NCBI GenBank assembly: GCA_964466595.1
Contig: CAYXNR010000012.1
Span: 1 to 54,288 of the forward strand
DNA length: 54,288 nt
Direction: 5' to 3'
Origin: JABDGC01 sp964466595
Lineage (GTDB): Bacteria > Pseudomonadota > Gammaproteobacteria > DSM-16500
Each line of letters opens with the position of its first letter. The first letter of the stretch is position 1. Position numbers and translations under genes: made by a program. This document shows, in pieces, positions 26,304 through 34,637 of this stretch. Below the pieces are notes generated by a model that searched no databases, was not told where the DNA came from, and saw only the letters and a program-made list of their open reading frames with translations.

Positions 26304-27546
26304 AACGAAGCGCCTCCACCGGATCTAAGCGCGAAGCCTGCCAGGCCGGATAAATTGTCGCTAAAAAACTCAAGATGATAGCAGTGAGTCCAATTTCCAC
26401 TACATCCAACCATTGCAATTCAGAAGGAAGATAATCAACAAAATAAACGCTGGAAGATAAAAATTGCACGTGAAATAAATGCTCAATTCCGCGGACCAGC
26501 TCCGTCACATGGAAAGTCAATACGATTCCACCCACCACCCCAAGCAAGGTGCCAATCAAACCAATCACGCCGCCCTGCACCATAAAAATAGACATGATCA
26601 TTCGCGGTGTGGCGCCAAAGGTGCGCATAATAGCAATGTCGCCTTCCTTATCATTAACAACCATCACGAGAGTAGCAACAAGATTAAAAGCTGCTACGGC
26701 GATAATTAATAAAAGAATAAAAAACATCATGGTTTTTTCTAAACGAACCGCATGAAAAAAAGCACCAAACTGATCTGTCCAATTGCTAATATAAGCACTG
26801 GGAGATAATTTTCTTGCGAGTTCCTCACTCATTTGCGGCGCTAAAAAAACATTTTTCAGGCTAATATGAATTCCCGACACTAAATTACCCACGCCATATA
26901 ATTTTTGCGCATCACTGAGGTGAGTATAGGCTAAAGCCGCATCAAAGCCAAAGCCACTGCCGGCATTAAAAATGCCTACAACCTTAAATCGTTTAAAACG
27001 AGGAACCACACCGGCTGGCGTAAGCGACATTTGAGGCGTCACTGCGGTAACTTTATCGCCAACAACAACATTCAAGCGTTTAGCCAATTCTTCACCCAAG
27101 ATCAGCGAAAAGGTTCCCGGCTGAAGGAGTGATAACTTTCCTTTCACTATTTTTTCTGAAAGAGCCGTAATATTTTTTTCCTGTTCTGGCACAATACCAT
27201 TGATCAAAGCCGGTGCCACCTGCGAACCGAAGGTTAATAAAGCTTCTCCGTTGACATAGGGTGCGGTATTCACCACGCCAGAAATCTGTTCTAGGGTTTT
27301 TTGTAGCTTGTCCCATTCAGCCAGATAGCCGCTCAGGCTACTCACGGTGATGGGCGGCACCATAGAAAATACCCGCTTTTTAATTTCTCGATCAAAGCCA
27401 TTCATAACAGAGAGCACGGTAATCAAGGCCATCACACCAAGCGCAATGCCTAACATGGAAGTCATCGTAATAAAAGAAATAAAATGATTGCGCCGTTTCG
27501 CTCGTGTATAGCGTAGACCGATAAAAACAGAGGCTGGTTTAAACAT
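26296..27546 (-). CDS. lolC: Lipoprotein-release permease, LolC/LolE family
   Basis: A permease of about 416 residues with one N-terminal membrane helix (ITMTSMLGIALGVMALITV), a large periplasmic domain and three C-terminal helices, plus the FtsX-family segment MRTFGATPRMIMSIFMVQGG. With LolD it passes mature lipoproteins to LolA. The frame is open to 27666, but that would overlap tatD by 128 bp. The ATG at 27546, with AAAAGGG six bases upstream and an 8-bp overlap with tatD, fits the family. Only one permease gene sits next to lolD, so this may be a LolF-type protein working as a homodimer; lolC is a family-level symbol. Confidence 0.9.
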   Translation of the reverse strand: MFKPASVFIGLRYTRAKRRNHFISFITMTSMLGIALGVMALITVLSVMNGFDREIKKRVFSMVPPITVSSLSGYLAEWDKLQKTLEQISGVVNTAPYVNGEALLTFGSQVAPALINGIVPEQEKNITALSEKIVKGKLSLLQPGTFSLILGEELAKRLNVVVGDKVTAVTPQMSLTPAGVVPRFKRFKVVGIFNAGSGFGFDAALAYTHLSDAQKLYGVGNLVSGIHISLKNVFLAPQMSEELARKLSPSAYISNWTDQFGAFFHAVRLEKTMMFFILLLIIAVAAFNLVATLVMVVNDKEGDIAIMRTFGATPRMIMSIFMVQGGVIGLIGTLLGVVGGIVLTFHVTELVRGIEHLFHVQFLSSSVYFVDYLPSELQWLDVVEIGLTAIILSFLATIYPAWQASRLDPVEALRYE

Positions 27547-28321
27547 GCTTTGCCCTTTTAAATAAGCTAAAAAAATTAGTCGTGGTAGCCTCTGCAAATT
27601 GCGCATAGTCGATCTGACGCAGCGCTGCAATATATTTGGCCGTATGAACAATAAAAGCTGGCTCATTGGGTTGACCGCGATTGGGAATGGGCGCCAAGTA
27701 AGGCGAATCTGTTTCTAATAATATTCGATCGAGCGGCATACGTTTTGCCACCTCTTGTATAGAAGTCGCATTACGAAAAGTCACGATTCCCGAAAAGGAA
27801 ATATAAAAGCCTAAATCGAGAGCTTGACTCGCCATTTCCCAGTCTTCAGTAAAACAATGCAAGACCCCTCTTACGCCTTTTGACTGCTCTTCTCTCAACA
27901 ACTTCAGTGTATCCTCCTTTGCCTGCCGACTATGAACAATAAGAGGCCGTTCTGTTTTTTGAGCCGTAAGAATATGCTCACGAAACCGCTTTCGCTGCCA
28001 TTCTACTTCACCCGTACTGCGATAATAATCCAGTCCAGTTTCTCCTATAGCAACGACTTTCTCATCCGCGGCTAAGGCACATAATTCTTCTGCTGAAGTT
28101 TCTTCTTCGGTTTCATTAGGATGCAAGCCAACAGAGGCACTCACAAAAGGATATTTTTTCGCAGTCGCAAGGAGGAGCGGAAAGGTTTTTATACTCACGC
28201 TCACATTTAAAATATGCTTGACGCCTTCTGCATAGGCTTGTTGAATGGCTTGATTTAAATCCCCTGCATAAGGCTTTAAATCTAATAGATCGAGATGACA
28301 ATGAGAATCAACGAGAAACAT
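27539..28321 (-). CDS. ycfH: TatD-family metal-dependent hydrolase (YcfH type)
   Basis: A 260-residue TIM-barrel hydrolase of the TatD nuclease family. Metal-ligand motifs are SHCHLD (residues 6-11), GETGLDYY with its metal glutamate, IVHSRQAKEDT, HCFTED and ETDSPYLAP. The position between holB and the lol genes matches ycfH in E. coli. The start overlaps holB by 14 bp. Nuclease activity on single-stranded or damaged DNA is known for relatives; the physiological role here is inferred. It overlaps the downstream permease by 8 bp. Confidence 0.93.
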   Translation of the reverse strand: MFLVDSHCHLDLLDLKPYAGDLNQAIQQAYAEGVKHILNVSVSIKTFPLLLATAKKYPFVSASVGLHPNETEEETSAEELCALAADEKVVAIGETGLDYYRSTGEVEWQRKRFREHILTAQKTERPLIVHSRQAKEDTLKLLREEQSKGVRGVLHCFTEDWEMASQALDLGFYISFSGIVTFRNATSIQEVAKRMPLDRILLETDSPYLAPIPNRGQPNEPAFIVHTAKYIAALRQIDYAQFAEATTTNFFSLFKRAKHV

Positions 28322-29336
28322 ATTGAATCCAACGAATAAAAAGAGATTCCAGTAATAGTTGCTGATTTAAATTATAAGGACCGAGAGCTTCCACTCGCAG
28401 CTGCTGCAAATAGTCGATAAATTCTAAGAGAGCGGTTTTCGAGACTCGGTTGGATAACAAGGAGAGAGAGTCTTCCGCCTGGTCCGGAAATGCTTGGATC
28501 CGCATTAATTTTAATAGCCATTGAAAAAAGAGGTCAAAGATCCATAGCAGGCTGGTATCCTTCCATTGCACTGCCATCTGAAAAGGATCAACTTCCTGTT
28601 TAGTTAAGCCGGCTAAATCATTCATAAATTGCTGATACAAAGGCCACACCCCTTCCCGATGCCAGCTTTGAGCCAACAGTGGAGCACCCTGAGTGGCTGC
28701 TAAAAGGGGCTCCCAAGCCAGGGATGGATCTTGTGAAGCCAGCCAATTTAAAGCTGCTTCACCTGAGGGTAGGGAAAAACGCAGTTCTTGGCAACGGCTG
28801 CGGATGGTAGCAGGCAATTTTGTTCTACCATCACTGATTAAAATGAATAGACTCCGGGGCGCGGGTTCTTCTAGCGTTTTAAGCAAGGCATTGGCTGCAG
28901 CCGTATTCATAGCTGTTGCCGGTTGAATCAGCACGACACGGTAACCCCCTTGATGAGCCGTCTGAGATATAAATTGGTTGAGCTCGCGGATAAGATCAAT
29001 TTTAATGGCCTGATCTTCTTGCTCTGGCTGAACCAGACGAAAATCGGGATGAGATTCTGCCTGCATTAAACAGCAGGCATGACAACGCCCACAAGCTATT
29101 CTATTTTCGAAGACTCTTTGAGGCGAGGCTTGGCAGCCCTGCACCCCGAGTGTATCGAAGTATTCAAGGGATTTTATTTTTATTTGTTGACATAAGACCA
29201 AACGCGCAAAAGTAAGAGCCAAGCGGCGTTTTCCTATACCAGAGGGACCTGTAAATAACAAAGCATGGGGCAGCCGCTCTTCTTTTTGCAGACGGCATAA
29301 TTGTTCCCATTGCTGGACTTGCCAAGAAAAAATCAT
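28308..29336 (-). CDS. holB: DNA polymerase III delta' subunit
   Basis: A 342-residue clamp-loader subunit that helps place the sliding clamp on DNA. A P-loop-like GPSGIGKRR at 30-38, the cysteine cluster C68/C82/C85/C88 of the zinc module, and ANALLKTLEEPAPRSLFILIS, the AAA+ segment shared by delta', are visible. The length is close to E. coli HolB (334). It overlaps tmk by 4 bp and tatD by 14 bp, so the group is translationally coupled. Confidence 0.93.
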   Translation of the reverse strand: MIFSWQVQQWEQLCRLQKEERLPHALLFTGPSGIGKRRLALTFARLVLCQQIKIKSLEYFDTLGVQGCQASPQRVFENRIACGRCHACCLMQAESHPDFRLVQPEQEDQAIKIDLIRELNQFISQTAHQGGYRVVLIQPATAMNTAAANALLKTLEEPAPRSLFILISDGRTKLPATIRSRCQELRFSLPSGEAALNWLASQDPSLAWEPLLAATQGAPLLAQSWHREGVWPLYQQFMNDLAGLTKQEVDPFQMAVQWKDTSLLWIFDLFFQWLLKLMRIQAFPDQAEDSLSLLSNRVSKTALLEFIDYLQQLRVEALGPYNLNQQLLLESLFIRWIQYVSR

Positions 29337-29953
29337 AAGCCTTCCATTACCTCTTGCAATTGCGCCTGTACCTTTAATAAAGGCTGACCTGCCTCGATAA
29401 CACGAAACCGCTCCCTATCCTTGCGAGCTCGGTCCAAATAAGCATGACGCACCTGACTAAAAAAGGCTAGTGTCTCTTTTTCGAAACGATCCTGCGGACC
29501 CCGGCGTTTACTACGAGCTAGGCCCAAGGCCGGATCAAGATCTAATAAAATGGTTAGAACGGGACGTAAAGAACCTACGACAAATTCTTCCAAAAGCTGA
29601 ATCCATTTATTGTCTAGGCCACGTCCAGCTCCTTGATAGGCGTAGGTCGCATCGACAAAGCGATCGCAGATAACCCATTTCCCGGCTGCTAATTCCGGTA
29701 AAATTAAATGAGCTAGATGTTGTGCGCGTCCGGCAAACATGAGTAGTAACTCGGCCTTTGGATCCAGGATTTCTTGAGCTTCAGGATTCAGCATCAGCTG
29801 CCGAAGCTCTTCTGCAAGCGCTGTCCCGCCGGGTTCACGGGTAAGGACCACCTTCTCTCCCTTCATTTGTAAGTAATTGCAAATGAATTTGCTTGCTGTC
29901 GATTTACCAGCTCCTTCTATTCCTTCAATCGTAATTAATTTACTGGAGGACAT
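29333..29953 (-). CDS. tmk: Thymidylate kinase
   Basis: A 206-residue kinase converting dTMP to dTDP for DNA synthesis. P-loop GIEGAGKST is at 11-19, LTREPGGT at about 37-44, and CDRFVDATYAYQGAGRG near residues 95-111, containing the DR(F/Y) motif and the substrate loop. A basic LID segment (RSKRRGPQDRFE) follows. The length is standard. It overlaps mltG upstream by 14 bp and holB downstream by 4 bp, the same order as in E. coli. Confidence 0.95.
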   Translation of the reverse strand: MSSSKLITIEGIEGAGKSTASKFICNYLQMKGEKVVLTREPGGTALAEELRQLMLNPEAQEILDPKAELLLMFAGRAQHLAHLILPELAAGKWVICDRFVDATYAYQGAGRGLDNKWIQLLEEFVVGSLRPVLTILLDLDPALGLARSKRRGPQDRFEKETLAFFSQVRHAYLDRARKDRERFRVIEAGQPLLKVQAQLQEVMEGL

Positions 29954-31076
29954 CAGTTTGATCCTCAGACCAGCCTGCTATAGGAAACACAGTTTTAAAA
30001 GATAGGCGTTTTAAAAGATAGGCTCGGATGAATAAGGAATTAAAAAATCCTTGCTCATGAAAACGAAGCATCTTCACGGCTAAATGTTGCTCTTCCAGTG
30101 TATTCGAAAATTGATGCCCTCCGCCACCGGTCGCAACAAAATAAAAATAATGATGCCATATCGGATGCAAAACAGCCTGCAGTGCATCCATGCTTGGAAT
30201 AGCAATCGGTGTGGGTGGCAGACCCTTATGCAAATAGGTATTATATGGTGTATTCATGCGTAAATCCTGTTTTCGAATCATCCCAGAAAAACCAAGATTG
30301 GGATGGCTGAGCTCCCATTGATACAAACCATAGCTCACGGTGGGATCACACTGTAAAGGCATATTTTTTTGTAAGCGATTAATCAAGACGCCAGCAATAA
30401 GCGGACGCTCTGAACTCCAGTGTGACTCTTTTTCCACTATCGAAGCCGCAATTAAGACCTCATAAGTGGTTTTAAAACTTAGCTTAAAATCTTTCTTTAG
30501 CCAAGCTTCCTGCAATTTTTTTTGCATGCGCTTCCATGCGAGGGTTAAAAGCTTCACATCTGAAGTTCCCTCAAGATAATAATAAGTATCAGGGAAAAAT
30601 TGACCTTCAGGCGAAAGCTGGATAGCTGCGACCAGTTTCATGACCTCACTATCGCTTTTGTTTTGAATAGTCGAATGCAGAAAGCTGTTGTAAACCATAG
30701 CGGTTCTGAGTTGTTGAAAAGTCCAGCCGGGAATAATAGTAAAGGCATGATAAAGTAAGCCTTTTCCTGAAGTAAATTGCTTGAGAAGACGGATCGGCGT
30801 TGTTCCGCGCGGAATGAGATAAATACCGGCTTTGAGGGACTGTGTTTTACCCTGTAAACGAGCCAATAAATTAAAAAAGAGGGGGTGCTTGATGAGACCC
30901 TGATCATATAAATTTTCAGAAAGCGTTTTAAAGGAGGTTCCGGGATGTAGCTCGTAGCGAATACCCGCCGGCTCAGAAACAAGAGAGCTCAAAAGAAAAC
31001 TAAGCCAAGCACCGAGGAAGATAAAACCCGCAAGAGAGCTTATTAAAACGATATTAATAAAAAAACGTCGCAGCAT
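29940..31076 (-). CDS. mltG: Endolytic murein transglycosylase
   Basis: A 378-residue inner-membrane enzyme that cleaves nascent glycan strands and sets their length. One N-terminal membrane helix (about 8-32) precedes the periplasmic YceG domain. The catalytic glutamate lies in AASIVEKES (about residues 211-219), followed by NRLQKNMPLQCDPTVSYG and LPPTPIAIPS, both family hallmarks. The C-terminus (after about 345) is longer than usual and unassigned. It is the first gene of the mltG-tmk-holB-tatD run; a repeat-rich gap separates it from fabF, where pabC sits in E. coli. Confidence 0.92.
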   Translation of the reverse strand: MLRRFFINIVLISSLAGFIFLGAWLSFLLSSLVSEPAGIRYELHPGTSFKTLSENLYDQGLIKHPLFFNLLARLQGKTQSLKAGIYLIPRGTTPIRLLKQFTSGKGLLYHAFTIIPGWTFQQLRTAMVYNSFLHSTIQNKSDSEVMKLVAAIQLSPEGQFFPDTYYYLEGTSDVKLLTLAWKRMQKKLQEAWLKKDFKLSFKTTYEVLIAASIVEKESHWSSERPLIAGVLINRLQKNMPLQCDPTVSYGLYQWELSHPNLGFSGMIRKQDLRMNTPYNTYLHKGLPPTPIAIPSMDALQAVLHPIWHHYFYFVATGGGGHQFSNTLEEQHLAVKMLRFHEQGFFNSLFIRAYLLKRLSFKTVFPIAGWSEDQTDVLQ

Positions 31077-31305
31077 GGCAGCTCGGCTTCAACCTTATTT
31101 TGACTTCCTGCCTAGGTCCTGCATAGACCTAACTCTTTCCTCGAGACAGTTTGGACAGGATAACACAAATTGAGGAAATAGGAGAGAGAGAAGCTGCGCC
31201 AGCCTGTTCAGTAGGAGTGATCCTTCGCTGCGCTCAGGATGACAACTAGGCTAGGATGACAACTAGGCTAGGATGACAACTTGTCATCCTGAGCGCAGCG
31301 AAGGA
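31077..31305. other. Repeat-bearing gap where pabC would be expected
   Basis: The gap between fabF and mltG contains no gene. It holds the mltG upstream region (31077-31200) and the repeat at 31219-31307. In E. coli this position carries pabC. No remnant of pabC was recognised by eye. Confidence 0.5.
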
Positions 31306-31307
31306 TC
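31219..31307. repeat. Inverted-repeat element with internal tandem units
   Basis: A left copy (31219-31243, GATCCTTCGCTGCGCTCAGG then ATGAC) and an exact inverted right copy (31283-31307, GTCATCCTGAGCGCAGCGAA then GGATC) flank two tandem 17-bp units AACTAGGCTAGGATGAC at 31244-31260 and 31261-31277. The element ends inside the fabF stop codon (31306-31308). Transcribed, it would form a long hairpin and could terminate the fab transcript. Confidence 0.9.
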
Positions 31308-32547
31308 AATTGACGGGTTTAAAAATCAAAGAGCCATTTGTTCCGCCAAAACCAAAGGAATTGGATAGAGTTGCGCCAATTTTACAGGCTTGGGCTTGAT
31401 GCGGTACAAAATTTAAATCACAGCCTTCGCTGGGATGATCAAGATTAATTGTTGGTGGTGCAACCTGATCTCGAAGCGCCAAAATCGAAAAAATAGCTTC
31501 AACGGAGCCAGCAGCTCCTAGCAAGTGTCCAATCATCGATTTTGTGGAGCTCACGGCAAGCTTGTAGGCGTGATCACCGAAACAACGTTTAATTGCCAAG
31601 GCTTCCAACTCGTCTCCTACGGGTGTCGAGGTTCCATGAGCATTAATATAGCTAATCTCTTGAGGACTCATTTTGGCATCGGCTAAAGCATTTTGCATTG
31701 AGCTTACTGCGCCTAAACCTTCAAGATGAGGCGTCGTAATATGAGAGGCATCGGCACTCATGCCAAAACCTGCCAATTCAGCATAAATTTTGGCTCCGCG
31801 TTTCTTGGCATATTCATAACTTTCTAAAACAAGAATGCCGGCCCCCTCCCCAAGAACAAAACCATCTCGATCTTTGTCCCAGGGACGGCTAGCTTTTTCC
31901 GGTTCATTATTGCGCGTAGACAAGGCACGCATAGCAGCAAAGCCGGCAATACCCAAACGGGTTGCTGCCATTTCAGAGCCGCCGGCTATCATCACATCCG
32001 CATCGCCATAGGCGATCGAACGGGCGGCCAAGCCAATATTGTGTGTACCGGTCGCGCAAGCCGAAACAACTGCTATATTCGGACCACGTAGACCGTATTG
32101 AATAGAAATATCGCCTGCCAACATATTGATTAAAACACTCGGCAAAAAGAAGGGAGAAATTCTGCGCGGCCCAACCTGGGTTAAGGTAAGATGCGATTTT
32201 TCAATACCTAGCAAACCGCCGACTCCCGAACCCACGGCCAAGCCAATGCGATGCGCATTTTCTTCCGTCACTTGTAAACCAGCATCTCGAATGGCTTCGT
32301 TAGCAGCAACCATCCCATACTGAATAAAGCCATCTATTTTTCGAGCTTCTTTTTCGGTGAAATATTGAAGATAATTAAAATTTTTAACACGGCTACAGAT
32401 TTGGCAGTTTAAATCTGAGGCATCGAAATGATCGATCTTTGCCACGCTCGACTTTCCTGCCAAAATAGCTTTCCAGGTTTCATCTACGTTTAAGCCTAGG
32501 GGCGTCAATAAACCTAAACCCGTGACAACAACACGCCGGTTATTCAA
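31306..32547 (-). CDS. fabF: 3-oxoacyl-ACP synthase II
   Basis: A 413-residue condensing enzyme that elongates acyl-ACP with malonyl-ACP. The catalytic triad is visible: C164 in VSACATGTHN, the histidine of NAHGTSTPVGD, and the histidine of KSMIGHLLGAAG, followed by GFGGTN near the C-terminus. The length equals E. coli FabF. It lies 48 bp after acpP in the standard cluster order. The last two codon bases of its stop are shared with a palindromic repeat. Confidence 0.97.
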   Translation of the reverse strand: MNNRRVVVTGLGLLTPLGLNVDETWKAILAGKSSVAKIDHFDASDLNCQICSRVKNFNYLQYFTEKEARKIDGFIQYGMVAANEAIRDAGLQVTEENAHRIGLAVGSGVGGLLGIEKSHLTLTQVGPRRISPFFLPSVLINMLAGDISIQYGLRGPNIAVVSACATGTHNIGLAARSIAYGDADVMIAGGSEMAATRLGIAGFAAMRALSTRNNEPEKASRPWDKDRDGFVLGEGAGILVLESYEYAKKRGAKIYAELAGFGMSADASHITTPHLEGLGAVSSMQNALADAKMSPQEISYINAHGTSTPVGDELEALAIKRCFGDHAYKLAVSSTKSMIGHLLGAAGSVEAIFSILALRDQVAPPTINLDHPSEGCDLNFVPHQAQACKIGATLSNSFGFGGTNGSLIFKPVN

Positions 32548-32595
32548 AATAAAATCCTCGTCAAAATTCCAGAGCTGAACAGAGCAAGATGAAGA

Positions 32596-32850
32596 TTAAC
32601 CTTCAGCACGCTGCTTTTCTGCTCGTGCGGTAACATAGTCAATGGCTTGCTGCACAGTACCGATTTTTTCAGCATCTTCATCTGGAATTTCAGTTTCAAA
32701 TTCCTCTTCCAAAGCCATCACCAACTCGACTGAGTCGAGTGAGTCCGCACCTAAGTCGTCAACAAAAGAAGCATCGTTTGTTACTTCTTCTTCTTTGACT
32801 CCCAATTGTTCCACGATTACCTTTTTCACTCTTGCTTCTATAGTGTTCAT
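32596..32850 (-). CDS. acpP: Acyl carrier protein
   Basis: An 84-residue acidic carrier that holds growing acyl chains on a phosphopantetheine arm. The attachment serine is S37 in the signature GADSLDSVELVMALEEEF. The C-terminus (ITARAEKQRAEG-like tail) is slightly longer and more basic than in the 78-residue E. coli protein. It lies between fabG (70 bp upstream) and fabF (48 bp downstream), the expected order. Confidence 0.97.
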   Translation of the reverse strand: MNTIEARVKKVIVEQLGVKEEEVTNDASFVDDLGADSLDSVELVMALEEEFETEIPDEDAEKIGTVQQAIDYVTARAEKQRAEG

Positions 32851-32920
32851 AGCTTAACTCTCTCCTTAACATAAATCTTTCTGGGTGTAGTTTATTCAAA
32901 ATAAAATAACTTGCAATACC

Positions 32921-33664
32921 TTAATTCATGTACATCCCGCCATTTACATGTAAAGTCTGGCCAGTAATATAGCTGGCTTTCTCGGAAGCCAAGAAAACAA
33001 CGGCAGAGGCTATATCTTCAACCTGACCTATACGTTGTAAGGGGATTTTTTGTAGCAAAAACTCGCGATGGGCTTCGGATATTTTTTTCGTCATGTCTGT
33101 ATCCACAAAACCGGGAGCGACCGTATTCACGGTAATATGCCGAGCGCCGACCTCACAAGCAAGTGCTTTCGCAAAACCAACCATGCCGGCTTTCGTTGCC
33201 GCATAATTGGTTTGGCCAATGTTACCAGTGGAACCAACCACCGAGCCAATATTAATTATTCTGCCCCACCGGGCTTTAACCATATCTCGCAAACAAAGCT
33301 TGGTTAAGCGGTAAAGCGAATTTAGATTGGTTTCTAAAACCTGAAACCATTCATCTTCTTTCATCCGCAATAAAAGATTATCATGTGTCACTGCTGCATT
33401 ATTCACTAAAATAGCAACAGGACCGAAGCGTTCTTTAATCGTTGCCATGAGGGTATCAGTCGACTGCATGGAAGTAACATCCAAGACCAGGCCGCTACCC
33501 GAAATATGCTCTTCTTCAAAAAGTTGTGTAATGCGATTAGCGCCTTCTTCGCTAGTCGAGGTACCAAGCACCAAAGCGCCTTCATGACCTAAGGCAAGTG
33601 CAATACCTTGTCCAATCCCACGACTTGCACAAGTTACTAAGGCCACTTTAGCTTGCAACAGCAT
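32921..33664 (-). CDS. fabG: 3-oxoacyl-ACP reductase
   Basis: A 247-residue NADPH-dependent short-chain reductase of fatty-acid synthesis. The catalytic residues are S141 (INIGSVVG), Y154 and K158 (NYAATKAG); NNAAVTHDNLLLRM and VNTVAPGFVDTDMT are typical FabG segments. One oddity stands out: the cofactor motif usually reading TGASRGIG here reads TCASRGIG, with Cys12 in place of the first glycine (codon TGT). The fold may tolerate it, but it is unusual for a single-copy essential gene. The gene is in the standard cluster order after fabD (7 bp gap). Confidence 0.95.
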   Translation of the reverse strand: MLLQAKVALVTCASRGIGQGIALALGHEGALVLGTSTSEEGANRITQLFEEEHISGSGLVLDVTSMQSTDTLMATIKERFGPVAILVNNAAVTHDNLLLRMKEDEWFQVLETNLNSLYRLTKLCLRDMVKARWGRIINIGSVVGSTGNIGQTNYAATKAGMVGFAKALACEVGARHITVNTVAPGFVDTDMTKKISEAHREFLLQKIPLQRIGQVEDIASAVVFLASEKASYITGQTLHVNGGMYMN

Positions 33665-33671
33665 AATTCAC

Positions 33672-34619
33672 CTATTCAGTTTCAAATTCAGTTTCAAGTA
33701 ATTCTCTCAAGCTTCTTAAATCGCTGGTGTGCATTAACGTTAATTCCGCGCCAACACGACGATTTAAGCCTGTTAATACTTTGCCTGGGCCGCATTCTAC
33801 GAGATAAGTAATTCCACGATTGATAAAATCATGTATCACTTCTAACCATCTAACAGGCAGGTAAAGCTGTCTCACTAGGCCATCTCGAATAGCTTCTGGG
33901 CTAGAATAAAGCGCCACATCGACATTATTAATAACTGGCAGCCTGGGTTTTTGAATATCGATGGTTTCTAATAATTGGGCCAAGCGTTCAGCAGCCGGTT
34001 TCATTAAGGCACAATGCGCAGGCACACTCACCGGCAATAATTTAGCAAGTTTAGCCCCTGCTTGACGCGCTAAGGCCAGCGCTCGCTCAAGCGCTGCTCG
34101 ATGGCCGGCGATGACGATCTGACCCTGACTATTAAAATTAGCTGGAGCGATAATCTCCGCCCCTTCGCCTGCCTGTTCACAGATTGTGCGTACCGTATTT
34201 TCGTCTAAACCAACGATTGCCGCAAGCCCCCCAAGACCTGTCGGGGCAGCTTCTTGCATAAAACGGCCACGGGCAGCCACGACTTGAATGGCATCGGCAA
34301 AAGAAAAAGCCTGCGCACAAACTAAAGCTGAATACTCGCCTAAACTATGACCAGCCAATAAGGCCGGCTTATGTTTGGATTTTTTAAAAAGAATCTTCCA
34401 TATCGCGTAGGAGCTCGCTAGCAAAGCTGGCTGGGTATGGGTTGTTTTATCTAATTCTTCAGCCGGGCCTTCACTGACTAAGCGCCATAAGTCGTAGCCT
34501 AAGGCCTCCGAAGCCTCATGGTAGACCTCTTGAATGATTGGATAGTCGCTCGCAATATCACTCAACATGCCCACTGTTTGCGAACCTTGTCCCGGAAATA
34601 TAATTCCTATTTTTTTCAT
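33672..34619 (-). CDS. fabD: Malonyl-CoA:ACP transacylase
   Basis: A 315-residue enzyme that loads malonyl groups onto ACP. The N-terminal signature FPGQGSQTVGM, nucleophile S92 in AGHSLGEYSALV, and the catalytic histidine of SVPAHCALM (near 202) are present. The length is close to E. coli FabD (309). It starts 18 bp after fabH and ends 7 bp before fabG. Confidence 0.97.
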   Translation of the reverse strand: MKKIGIIFPGQGSQTVGMLSDIASDYPIIQEVYHEASEALGYDLWRLVSEGPAEELDKTTHTQPALLASSYAIWKILFKKSKHKPALLAGHSLGEYSALVCAQAFSFADAIQVVAARGRFMQEAAPTGLGGLAAIVGLDENTVRTICEQAGEGAEIIAPANFNSQGQIVIAGHRAALERALALARQAGAKLAKLLPVSVPAHCALMKPAAERLAQLLETIDIQKPRLPVINNVDVALYSSPEAIRDGLVRQLYLPVRWLEVIHDFINRGITYLVECGPGKVLTGLNRRVGAELTLMHTSDLRSLRELLETEFETE

Positions 34620-34637
34620 AGTGTTCTCATTTAATAT

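Noticed and set aside
27547..27666. N-terminal extension of the lolC/E permease
   Set aside because: It would overlap tatD by 128 bp and lacks family similarity; AAAAGGG precedes the ATG at 27546.
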